From assembly GCA_964547015.1 (NCBI GenBank), contig CAZJKT010000009.1, forward strand, positions 1 to 40,905: a stretch of DNA of 40,905 nucleotides, written 5' to 3'. This DNA is from JAFGCN01 sp964547015 (GTDB taxonomy: Archaea; Aenigmatarchaeota; Aenigmatarchaeia; QMZS01). A model generated the notes under the pieces. That model was not told the origin of the DNA, made no database searches, and worked only from the letters and a program-made list of their open reading frames with translations. Both the position numbers and the translations under genes were made by a program. Position 1 is the first letter of the stretch, and every line of letters starts with the position of its first letter. Of this stretch, positions 24,578 through 31,456 are shown one piece after another.

Positions 24578-25336
24578 TTATCGGGCGGTCCAGCCCCCGT
24601 CCACATACAAAACCTGCCCTGTAACATAAGAGGCTTCATCTGATGCCAAATAAAGGGCGGCATTTGCTATATCCCTTGGGTCCCCGACATATCCCAGAGG
24701 GGTGCTCGACTTAATAAGCTTGCTGAAGGCTTTGTTTTTTAGGACATCCTCGGTCATTGCCGTCCTTATAAATCCGGGAGCAATAGCATTAACCCGTATC
24801 TTAAATGGGGCTAGGTCAAGGGACCCTGCCCGGGTAAGCTGAACTATCCCTCCCTTTGAGGCGCAGTAGGCAATTGCTCCGGGAAGGCCTACGCTTGCTC
24901 CGTCAAAACCCACACTTCCAAGAATTGAGCTCATATTAATTATCGAGCCCTTAATCTTGTTCTCCTGCATATATTTCGCGGCTGAGCGCATCCCGTAAAA
25001 AACTCCCGAAAGGTTTACTGAAATGACCTTTTCCCAGCCCTTCTCTGTTTCCTCCAAAATTCCGCCAAGCCCGCCGATTCCGGCATTATTGACCATTATG
25101 TCAAGCTTGCCAAAAGCCTTAATCGAGGCTTGGGCCAATTTTTCAACCTGCGAGGATTTTGAAACATCGCATCGGACAAACTTTGCCTTTCCGGGCCCGT
25201 CCCTTGAAACCTCCTTGAAAACATTAATATCCGAGTAAATAACATTTGCGCCTTCCCTAACAAACAAATCAGCAATTGCTTTTCCAATCCCTGATGAAGC
25301 TCCCGTAACAACCGCAACCTTGCCTTCAAGCCGCAT
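24578..25336 (-). CDS. Short-chain dehydrogenase/reductase (SDR)
   Basis: A 252-aa classical SDR oxidoreductase. It has the NAD(P)-binding TGASSGIG, the Asp in IYSDINV after strand 2 (suggesting NAD preference), CDVS, NNAG, the catalytic Ser in IINMSS and Tyr-Lys in YCASKGG, the RVNAIAPG loop, and the C-terminal VTGQVLYVDGG. Closest generic relatives are glucose 1-dehydrogenase and 3-oxoacyl-ACP reductase; the substrate cannot be named. It lies 2 bp downstream of the DUF1858 gene on the same strand, so the two form an operon. Confidence 0.9.
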   Translation of the reverse strand: MRLEGKVAVVTGASSGIGKAIADLFVREGANVIYSDINVFKEVSRDGPGKAKFVRCDVSKSSQVEKLAQASIKAFGKLDIMVNNAGIGGLGGILEETEKGWEKVISVNLSGVFYGMRSAAKYMQENKIKGSIINMSSILGSVGFDGASVGLPGAIAYCASKGGIVQLTRAGSLDLAPFKIRVNAIAPGFIRTAMTEDVLKNKAFSKLIKSSTPLGYVGDPRDIANAALYLASDEASYVTGQVLYVDGGWTAR

Positions 25337-25338
25337 AA

Positions 25339-25557
25339 TTATTTTTCTTTGCCCTTGGAAAGGGCCTTGTTAATATCTTTCAAAAGCTCCTCGCAATTGA
25401 TTCCGTAAGACTCGCAGATTTCCCCTATCTTTAGGACATCCATCTCCATTTTCGCAAACGGGCAGGATATGCAAGGCACATTATGCTCAGAGAGAACCTC
25501 CGGTATCCCCTTTTTCTCTATAATTTCGCCCAAAACCGTATCTTTTGTAACTCCCAT
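25339..25557 (-). CDS. DUF1858 redox-disulfide-type small protein
   Basis: A 72-aa protein of the DUF1858 family (also called hybrid-cluster-protein-associated redox disulfide domain). It starts with VTKDTVLGEIIEKKGIPEVL, has a CISCPF motif with CxxC, and continues with IGEICESYGINCEELLKDIN. Function is unproven; the CxxC suggests redox or metal binding. It is the upstream partner of the SDR gene (2-bp gap), which suggests a joint redox role. Confidence 0.85.
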   Translation of the reverse strand: MGVTKDTVLGEIIEKKGIPEVLSEHNVPCISCPFAKMEMDVLKIGEICESYGINCEELLKDINKALSKGKEK

Positions 25558-25644
25558 TATAAGCTTAATTTTTTAATCATTAGCCATAAAATCCCTTGCG
25601 GGCGCTATCCCTCATTTTTATCAGCCGCTAAAACTCTTAAACTC

Positions 25645-26034
25645 TTAACTAAACGGCTTGACAACAGTTACATTTTCCTCAGCATCCCACATCCCAAGCC
25701 CCACTGTATGAAGGGCGGGCACAATCTTCATATTCGGGTAGGTTCTCATCATTGCGCTTACGCTTGCATCGCACCCTAAAACTATCGCAACATTTCCATC
25801 AAACACCAGCCTGTTTAATTGCCTCTCGCCGCACCCCGTGCCAACCAAATTCTCTGCGACAATCCGATATCCGTCCTCCCTCAAAACTTCGGCAAGCTGC
25901 GACATGGCATCCATTCCGCCGGTATTGCATTTTCTTGCGCAGGCATTGCATGACACCAGGCAGATACAGTCATCCTCATCCAAGCAGCTTTCGATTGCCT
26001 TAAGCGGCCTCCTTTCGGTGACAATCATAATCAT
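25645..26034 (-). CDS. MetV-like protein (MTHFR C-terminal/zinc-binding family)
   Basis: A 129-aa Cys-rich protein. ITERRPL-type start (IVTERRPLKAIESCL), VSCNACARKCNTGG with four closely spaced Cys, and later GTGCGERQL and VLGCDASV resemble the MetV / methylenetetrahydrofolate-reductase C-terminal family, which binds zinc or Fe-S and accompanies MetF in acetogens and some archaea. No metF is in the window. An alternative start two codons downstream (MIVTERR) is possible. It is 87 bp upstream of the DUF1858-SDR pair, in the same direction. Confidence 0.7.
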   Translation of the reverse strand: MIMIVTERRPLKAIESCLDEDDCICLVSCNACARKCNTGGMDAMSQLAEVLREDGYRIVAENLVGTGCGERQLNRLVFDGNVAIVLGCDASVSAMMRTYPNMKIVPALHTVGLGMWDAEENVTVVKPFS

Positions 26035-26135
26035 ATATTAAGAATAGAGATAATAAAATGTTTTGGTTAGACGATTGTCTAACTCCGCTCCCTATTGATT
26101 ATTCAATAGACATCTTCCTCGCCTCCAGCAGACAC

Positions 26136-26795
26136 TTAAGAAAAACGGGACTCTTCAGGCAATTGGCAAAGAATGCTTGCAACAAGGCCTTTGATATCCC
26201 TATCCCTTATGCTCCCATGCCCCGGCAAAAGAAGATCAATTTGCATTTTTTTTATTTTTTTGAGGGACCGCACCATATCCAGAAGGCTGCCTGTCGGAAG
26301 GTCTGTCCTCCCGATTGAGTCTGAAAAAAGAGTGTCGCCTGAAATGAGGATTTTTCGCTCAGGCTCATAGAGGCAAATGCCCCCGTCAGTATGACCCGGA
26401 GTATGCACTACATTGAATGCGTGCCTTTTTGAGACAATCTGGTTTCCTGTTTCAAGATGCGAGTTCACTTTTGAAATGGCAGGCTCTCCCCTAAAAATCT
26501 CAAAGCAAGATCCTTTTCCGGACTCTATTTTTTTTGCGGCAAGCCTGTGGGCGCATATCCTTGCATTGGTCAGTTTTTTAAATTCCTTGTTCCCCCCGAT
26601 ATGGTCATAATGCCCGTGCGTGTTTATGATAACGCTTATTTTTGAAAAATCTATATTCTCAGACTTCATTTCATCCAAAATAGCCTCAAAACCACCCAAA
26701 ATCCCTGTATCAACCAGAATCTCTTCATCGATAAGGTAAATATTTGAGCACACCCCTTCCCCTTCAAATATGTGGATTCCCGGAGATATTTCCAT
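26136..26795 (-). CDS. MBL-fold metallo-hydrolase
   Basis: A 219-aa metallo-beta-lactamase-fold hydrolase. The binuclear metal motif THGHYDHIGG (HxHxDH), VHTPGHTDGG (third His), ILISGDTLF (bridging Asp) and LLPGHGS (last His) are all intact. The short size fits glyoxalase-II-like or uncharacterised MBL hydrolases. Substrate unknown. It lies 39 bp downstream of rpoB1 on the same strand and may be read through from the polymerase operon. Confidence 0.88.
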   Translation of the reverse strand: MEISPGIHIFEGEGVCSNIYLIDEEILVDTGILGGFEAILDEMKSENIDFSKISVIINTHGHYDHIGGNKEFKKLTNARICAHRLAAKKIESGKGSCFEIFRGEPAISKVNSHLETGNQIVSKRHAFNVVHTPGHTDGGICLYEPERKILISGDTLFSDSIGRTDLPTGSLLDMVRSLKKIKKMQIDLLLPGHGSIRDRDIKGLVASILCQLPEESRFS

Positions 26796-26834
26796 AATAT
26801 TTACCGCCCCAATAGATTAAGGCTAAAAAAGCAG

Positions 26835-28637
26835 CTACAAACTCTCATCAATATGGAGCTTTGGATAAATGCCCATAGCCATCATCTCATCCATGACAAG
26901 CTTAAATGCGTAACTCATCCTCAGCCTTACAATCTTGTCGGATTTTCCGCAAAGAGGGCACTTGACAATTCCCTTAACCTTATTGTCAATTACAGCAATC
27001 CCGCACTTCTTGCAAAAAGACATCTCAGTCTCGTCAGAGGAAAATCTCTCCTTAAGAGTTAATGCCGCCCCATGGGCCAAAAGGCAGTCCTTCTCCATCT
27101 CACCAAACCTAAGTCCGCCTTCCCTTGACTTCCCCTCTGTCGGCTGCCTTGTAAGGATTGTAGTAGGCCCTCTTGCCCTCATAAAGTATTTGTCAGTAAC
27201 CATGTGGTAAAGCCTTTGGTAGTAGCATGGCCCGATAAGGACTTTTGCCGCCATTTTCTCCCCGGTTTCCCCGTTATAAAGCTCCTCTAAACCCGCCTTG
27301 TCAAATCCGGCATTCTCAAGAATGGCTACAACCTCCTCTTCAGGCGACTCATTAAAAGGAGTTCCGTCCATTATCTGCCCTGAAATTGCGCCGGCTTTTC
27401 CATACATCAATTCAAGAAGCTGGCCTATTGTCATACGGGAAGGTATTCCAAGAGGGTTAACTATAACATCAGGGACTATTCCATCAGCGCTCACAGGCAT
27501 ATCTTCCTCAGGAACAATTGCACCTACAACCCCTTTCTGGCCATACCTTGAAGCAAACTTATCCCCAATTTCAGGAATTCTTGTTTCCCTCACAACAGTT
27601 TTTACAAGCTTGTCGCCGCTGTCTGTCTGGGTTACAAAAACCCTGTCAACTATACCGCGCTCGCCAAACTTAACTGTGGTTGAAGTATCCCTCCTGTTTT
27701 CAGCCTCCAAAAGGAAACTTTCCATAGGGCCGTAAAATCTCAAAGGGGAAACCTTGCCCACAATAACCGCTCCGCCCTCGACTATTGTTTCCGGAGAGGC
27801 AATGCCGTCCTCACCAAGGTTTTGGTACTCAATTTTTGAGCGGTAATTCTTAACCCCCTCGTCAGGCACTCCTATCTGGTCGCTCTCAATACCCCAGTAT
27901 TTCTTCTCGGCCGTAATATATGTCCTGAAAAAAAGCGACCTAAATAGACCCCTCTCAACAGAAGACTTATTAAGTATTACAGCATCCTCCATGTTATACC
28001 CCTTGTAAGGCATTATTGCTATAACCACATTTTGGCCTTGCGGGTGCTCCCCCAAAAGCCTGGACTTAAATACAATTGTATCCGCTATCGGATGCTGGGG
28101 GTAAAGCAGAATAAAAGCCTTTGTATCCGGCCTTAAAAGATAATTCCTTGTGTACATCCCGAGGGACTGTCCCATCATCTTTGCCCCATAGTTTACACGG
28201 TCAGCCCTGTTATGCTGGGTAAACGGAACCATCGAAGCTGAAATCCCAAGAATTACCATCGGACTTAACTCAAGATGAGTGTGTTCCTCAGTAAGTTCCT
28301 TTATGCTAAGGGAAATATACGCATTTTCTTCCTCTTCAGCGTCAAGATACTCAACAACCCCTTCCTCCTCAAGGCCCCTTAGGGTAATCTCGCCTTTCTG
28401 TATCTTTTTTATGTGGTCGGCGGTCATCAAGGGAACGCCTTTTTTAACAATAATAAGCGGCCTTCTAAGCCGGCTGTCATCTACATTAACCCTAATCTCA
28501 TCAATATCCTCAAGGTAGACTATATTGGCCTCTCTTGAAATCAGGCCTTTTCTTCTCATCTCCCTAAGCTCTTTTACAAAGCTCTTTGACTTTGTTGTTT
28601 CTCCAACAAGCCGCCCCTCAAAATACACAGTTGTCAT
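26835..28637 (-). CDS. rpoB1: RNA polymerase subunit B' (C-terminal half of split RpoB)
   Basis: A 600-aa C-terminal half of the second-largest RNA polymerase subunit. It contains the hybrid-binding and catalytic-core regions: NVVIAIMPYKGYNMEDAVI, RETRIPEIGDKFASRYGQKG, and VPDVIVNPLGIPSRMTIGQ. Near the C-terminus are GLRFGEMEKDCLLAHGA and the zinc-binding CKKCG/CPLCG pair, then the clamp. Splitting of rpoB is known in methanogens, haloarchaea, Archaeoglobus and some DPANN. It overlaps the rpoB2 stop by ATGA, so the halves are translated coupled. rpoA1, which often follows, is not next here. Confidence 0.97.
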   Translation of the reverse strand: MTTVYFEGRLVGETTKSKSFVKELREMRRKGLISREANIVYLEDIDEIRVNVDDSRLRRPLIIVKKGVPLMTADHIKKIQKGEITLRGLEEEGVVEYLDAEEEENAYISLSIKELTEEHTHLELSPMVILGISASMVPFTQHNRADRVNYGAKMMGQSLGMYTRNYLLRPDTKAFILLYPQHPIADTIVFKSRLLGEHPQGQNVVIAIMPYKGYNMEDAVILNKSSVERGLFRSLFFRTYITAEKKYWGIESDQIGVPDEGVKNYRSKIEYQNLGEDGIASPETIVEGGAVIVGKVSPLRFYGPMESFLLEAENRRDTSTTVKFGERGIVDRVFVTQTDSGDKLVKTVVRETRIPEIGDKFASRYGQKGVVGAIVPEEDMPVSADGIVPDVIVNPLGIPSRMTIGQLLELMYGKAGAISGQIMDGTPFNESPEEEVVAILENAGFDKAGLEELYNGETGEKMAAKVLIGPCYYQRLYHMVTDKYFMRARGPTTILTRQPTEGKSREGGLRFGEMEKDCLLAHGAALTLKERFSSDETEMSFCKKCGIAVIDNKVKGIVKCPLCGKSDKIVRLRMSYAFKLVMDEMMAMGIYPKLHIDESL

Positions 28638-30112
28638 GCTTCAATCCTCTCCGAAATCACATTTAATATATTCTCCTTTTCCTCATTAGTAATCCCGCTT
28701 GAAAGTGTTACTGTGCAGGCCAGGTGCTTTCTTAGCCCAATCTTGACGCCTTCGGGGGTTTCCTGGGTGCAATATTTTCCCCAGTGGGTGCCGTGAAGCT
28801 CCCTTGCCTCGGGATGCTCCTGAGATGAGGAAAGCATTGAGATTACCGCCCTCATATTTGAAAGCCGCCTCACATAATTTATCCTATCAAGCCTTTGGGC
28901 AACACCGGCCCTTCCGCCAACCCACTGCCCTGTGGCAAGAGAAGACACAATTCTTCGGGTAATGTAATTTGACTCAAACAATGCCTGAACAACAGGGTAC
29001 TTTTTTCTCTTAGTTAGCCTTTGGTAGTTGTACCTTACCCTGCTTGCAAGCCCGTTCTTCCCAAGGAAAAGGGACCTCAAAAGCACATCCATAAAGTATC
29101 CGGAAAGCCTTATCCTTTTGTTTGCGAGATGGTCGATATCATCAGACCTCTGGGTGTCCATGCCAATCTTTATTAGCCTCTTTGCCACATTTGCAAGATA
29201 CTTTGCCTTAATTGCCTGTTCTTTTGGCTCGGTGCCCAAGTGGTGCAAAAGGAAATTATTCAAAAGGTTTTGGACCCTCTCCTCAGGGGTCTCCTTGCCC
29301 ATCCCTCTCACAAACCTTTCAAGGTAGAGCAATGCGTCTTCGCGGCTTTTCACATCCTCATACTCGTAAATATTTGTAAGAACATCCTCCTCCATTTTGG
29401 GATTGTCCGCCATATTTTCTATAAGCATCTGGTCTGTCTCATAGCCAAGCGCCCTGATTACAACAATAAGCGGAACATTCCTGAGGTTTGAGAAGTTCAT
29501 ATATAGAAGCTTGTCTTTTCTCTCAATCATGTGCCTTTGGATGTATTGGTCCTTTTCCGAGTTTATTCTTGCCATTTCATTTCTCTTCTCCCTTGTTGCA
29601 ACAAGGCGGTTATTTGCAACCTCCTCAACCCCGATAATCACTTTCTCTGTGCCGTTAATTATGAAATAGCCGCCGGGGTCGTGCGGGTCCTCCCCGATTT
29701 CAACCAGCTCATCGGGGCTCAGTTTAGATATAGGGTCTAAGGCGGACTTAACCATGATAGGAAAGTCGCAAAGCTTAATTTTCTCGGGGTCCTGAGGGAC
29801 ACCATTTGCGACAAGGACTGCTGTAACATACAAGGGGCAGGAATAATTGAGGTTTCTTATTATGGCTTCCATTGGGGTAATTCTTCGCTCATAGCCGTCA
29901 GATTCTTTGATTATCGGCTCGCCAAAGGAGATTTTCCAAAGCATTAGCTTTAATTCGTCTTCAAGGTGGATTTGCCCTATTGTATCTATAATGCCCTGAA
30001 GCCTGTCAAGCACAAACTGGTTGTATGACTTTATATGGTGGCTTACAGCAATATCTGCCAGCTCATTAATGATAATTGACCTAAAACCCTCAAAAAGTTG
30101 CTTGTCGTTCAT
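28634..30112 (-). CDS. rpoB2: RNA polymerase subunit B'' (N-terminal half of split RpoB)
   Basis: A 492-aa N-terminal half of RpoB with protrusion, lobe and fork regions: HHIKSYNQFV near the start, PMIVKS-like FPIMVKSALDPI, GGYFIINGTEKVI, and the fork segment LSNMRAVISMLSSS, ending with HGTHWGKYCTQETPEG. It overlaps rpoH by ATGA and rpoB1 by ATGA, so the three genes form one coupled operon. Confidence 0.97.
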   Translation of the reverse strand: MNDKQLFEGFRSIIINELADIAVSHHIKSYNQFVLDRLQGIIDTIGQIHLEDELKLMLWKISFGEPIIKESDGYERRITPMEAIIRNLNYSCPLYVTAVLVANGVPQDPEKIKLCDFPIMVKSALDPISKLSPDELVEIGEDPHDPGGYFIINGTEKVIIGVEEVANNRLVATREKRNEMARINSEKDQYIQRHMIERKDKLLYMNFSNLRNVPLIVVIRALGYETDQMLIENMADNPKMEEDVLTNIYEYEDVKSREDALLYLERFVRGMGKETPEERVQNLLNNFLLHHLGTEPKEQAIKAKYLANVAKRLIKIGMDTQRSDDIDHLANKRIRLSGYFMDVLLRSLFLGKNGLASRVRYNYQRLTKRKKYPVVQALFESNYITRRIVSSLATGQWVGGRAGVAQRLDRINYVRRLSNMRAVISMLSSSQEHPEARELHGTHWGKYCTQETPEGVKIGLRKHLACTVTLSSGITNEEKENILNVISERIEA

Positions 30113-30351
30113 GATACAATCCTATAATATAAATAATCTGATTTCCCCTTAACCATCGGCCTTTTTATCTCCACCAAATCTCCTGCCTTTGGCAGATTTT
30201 TGGCAATTGCCGGGTCTTTTATGCTGATTTTAGGGAAACTTTTTTCTTTGGCCTTGTATTTTACCATAATCTCTGCTTTTTCCTCATCACTTAGTATCCT
30301 GTGCTCAGGAACTAAAAAATGTTCTTCAACCGAGATCTCTTTTTTTGCCAT
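30109..30351 (-). CDS. rpoH: RNA polymerase subunit H (Rpo5)
   Basis: An 80-aa homologue of the C-terminal domain of eukaryotic Rpb5. VEEHFLVPEHRILSDEEKAE and LPKAGDLVEIKRP, with the terminal YLYYRIVS, are diagnostic. I use ATG 30351; the frame is open two codons further to a TTG. The tRNA-Lys gene ends only 13 nt before this start on the same strand, so the tRNA occupies the leader of the polymerase operon, a very tight arrangement. Confidence 0.97.
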   Translation of the reverse strand: MAKKEISVEEHFLVPEHRILSDEEKAEIMVKYKAKEKSFPKISIKDPAIAKNLPKAGDLVEIKRPMVKGKSDYLYYRIVS

Positions 30352-30378
30352 ATTCAACGAAAGTTGGGCCCGACGCGA

Positions 30379-30411
30379 TTTCCGAGAGGCAGTCCTTTAG
30401 AGATTGCCGCA
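30379..30411 (-). other. tRNA-Lys intron 4, T-loop (59/60), 33 nt
   Basis: Exon TTCG (30417-30414) pairs with intron CGGA (30384-30381). Bulges are AA|T and AA|T. The outer helix is the T-stem, which can form only after intron 3 is removed, implying ordered splicing. Confidence 0.75.
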
Positions 30412-30417
30412 TTCGAA

Positions 30418-30450
30418 TTCGCGGAAAAACACCCTTTCAAGCGGTTTTCT
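30418..30450 (-). other. tRNA-Lys intron 3, between T-stem and T-loop (53/54), 33 nt
   Basis: Exon CGCG (30456-30453) pairs with intron CGCG (30423-30420). Bulges are CG|A and AA|T. Directly inside, GAAAA (30449-30445) pairs with TTTTC (30428-30424). The two helices and bulges are the expected relaxed BHB. Confidence 0.72.
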
Positions 30451-30466
30451 CGCGCGACACCCGGAT

Positions 30467-30570
30467 CTCCTTGACCTATGCCACCGTTTCTCTCATCATT
30501 GGGCATTATTAAATACCCTCAAAACTTTTAAACGAAACACATCGGCCCCTATATAAAGGGCTGAGGTTCT
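30467..30570 (-). other. tRNA-Lys intron 2, canonical position 37/38, 104 nt
   Basis: Exon CTTT (30576-30573) pairs with intron AAGG (30472-30469), bulges TA|A and AG|A, outer helix CCGGA/TCCGG. This is the classical archaeal intron site. Confidence 0.88.
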
Positions 30571-30594
30571 TAAAAGTCCGGTGCTCTAACCAGA

Positions 30595-30635
30595 TTGCTC
30601 CTATATCCCTTTTTTTGGAAAGAAAGGAATAGAGA
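30595..30635 (-). other. tRNA-Lys intron 1, D-loop (after A14-G15), 41 nt
   Basis: Exon GCTC (30641-30638) pairs with intron GAGC (30600-30597), a copy of the true D-stem partner. Bulges are AG|T and AA|T. Removal restores D-loop AGTCTGGTTA. Confidence 0.8.
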
Positions 30636-30701
30636 CTGAGCTACGGGCCCACTTATATAGTATAGAGAATATTTTAAATTCTGAGCTGCGCGGGCGGGGG
30701 C

Positions 30702-31074
30702 TTATTTTGGGCATTCTGATTCCAATCCTGATTCTTTTTCCAAGATCTCGGATATGTCTTTTTTCAGTTTAGGCACATCCTTTCTGATGATTCCCCATAT
30801 CGCATCCATATCTATGCCAAAATACCGGTAAATAAGCTTATCCCTAAGCCCGCAATCTCTTTCCAGGGAACATGCGGATATTTGACATAATAGCCCATAG
30901 GGAGGTTCTTAACAGCTTCTCCTATTACCTCAACCTCTCTCACCACGCACTCTTTCTAAGCTCGTCTTTTAGGAACTTCTCCTTTGATACACCTTTCAGG
31001 AAGGACTCTATCTTTTGCATACTGTCCCGAATATGCAAAAGGAAGATTTTAGGGTCTTTTGCCTCTCCCTTCAT
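30702..31074 (-). pseudogene. hepT: HepT (DUF86/HEPN) toxin gene, broken by two frameshifts
   Basis: From ATG 31074 the frame reads a HEPN protein start (FLLHIRDSMQKIESFLKG) to a stop after about 44 codons. A one-base shift continues the family as VVREVEVIGEAVKNLP and KYPHVPWKEIAG, and a second one-base shift gives LRDKLIYRYFGIDMDAIWGI to the stop at 30702. These three pieces in order match HepT RNase. The catalytic Rx4-6HxY motif reads RDKLIYRY, so the His is lost. The start overlaps the mntA stop (ATGA) as in intact HepT-MntA pairs. It is either a decayed toxin or a sequence with two indel errors; the lost His favours decay. Confidence 0.8.
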
Positions 31075-31373
31075 ATAATCCTCACCTCTTCCTCAAGTAT
31101 GCTCTTTTTGAGATATGGGCTGATGCCTTTATAAGTTAGCAGGTCAACATCACGGCGAAGCTCTTTTTTTAGCTCCAGCTCGATTCCCACAAGGTCAAGC
31201 AGGCTAAACCTTCTTCCCCTAACCTCTATAAGTATATCAATATCGCTGTCCTTTGTCTGCTCTCCCCTGGCGTACGAGCCAAAAACTCCCGCCCCCCTGA
31301 CATTGTGGCGCTTTAAAATCTCTATGATTTTCGGCTTCATTTTCTCAAATTCCTTTCTCTCCTTTGCCCCCAT
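31071..31373 (-). CDS. mntA: MntA-type minimal nucleotidyltransferase antitoxin
   Basis: A 100-aa nucleotidyltransferase with the signature GVFGSYARGEQTKDSDIDIL (GSx10DxD) and the third acidic strand RRDVDLLTY. MntA proteins neutralise the HEPN RNase HepT by adding AMP groups to a Tyr near its active site (known for the family). Here the catalytic Gly-Ser and Asp residues are intact although the partner toxin is broken, so the antitoxin may be a relic on its way out or have another target. It overlaps hepT by ATGA. Confidence 0.88.
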   Translation of the reverse strand: MGAKERKEFEKMKPKIIEILKRHNVRGAGVFGSYARGEQTKDSDIDILIEVRGRRFSLLDLVGIELELKKELRRDVDLLTYKGISPYLKKSILEEEVRII

Positions 31374-31456
31374 AACTGTGTAACTTGGGATATAGTATTT
31401 GGTTTTTTGGATTTTGGCGGCAGGCTGAAGTTATTAGGTTTATGGAGCAGTAAATT

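Larger units (their letters stand above)
30365..30650 (-). tRNA. tRNA-Lys(TTT) interrupted by four introns
   Basis: Acceptor GGGCCCG (30650-30644) pairs with CGGGCCC (30372-30366), with A73 at 30365 and no encoded CCA. D-stem is GCTC (30641-30638) with GAGC (30586-30583). Anticodon stem is CCGGA (30581-30577) with TCCGG (30465-30461), anticodon TTT (30574-30572). Variable GTGTC is followed by T-stem GCGCG (30455-30451) with CGCGT (30377-30373). Exons total 75 nt and read as a standard tRNA-Lys (D-loop AGTCTGGTTA, T-loop TTCGAAT). The 211 remaining bases fall into four inserts, each with a bulge-helix-bulge-like junction. The 6-nt exon TTCGAA (30417-30412) lies between the last two. A TATA-like TTTAAAAT lies around 30671-30679, about 26 bp upstream. 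Confidence 0.85.

Noticed and set aside
30379..30450. One single large T-arm intron in tRNA-Lys instead of two
   Set aside because: A single intron would leave a T-loop starting with AG or lacking TTC. Using TTCGAA as a mini-exon gives a normal loop and two good bulge-helix-bulge junctions.
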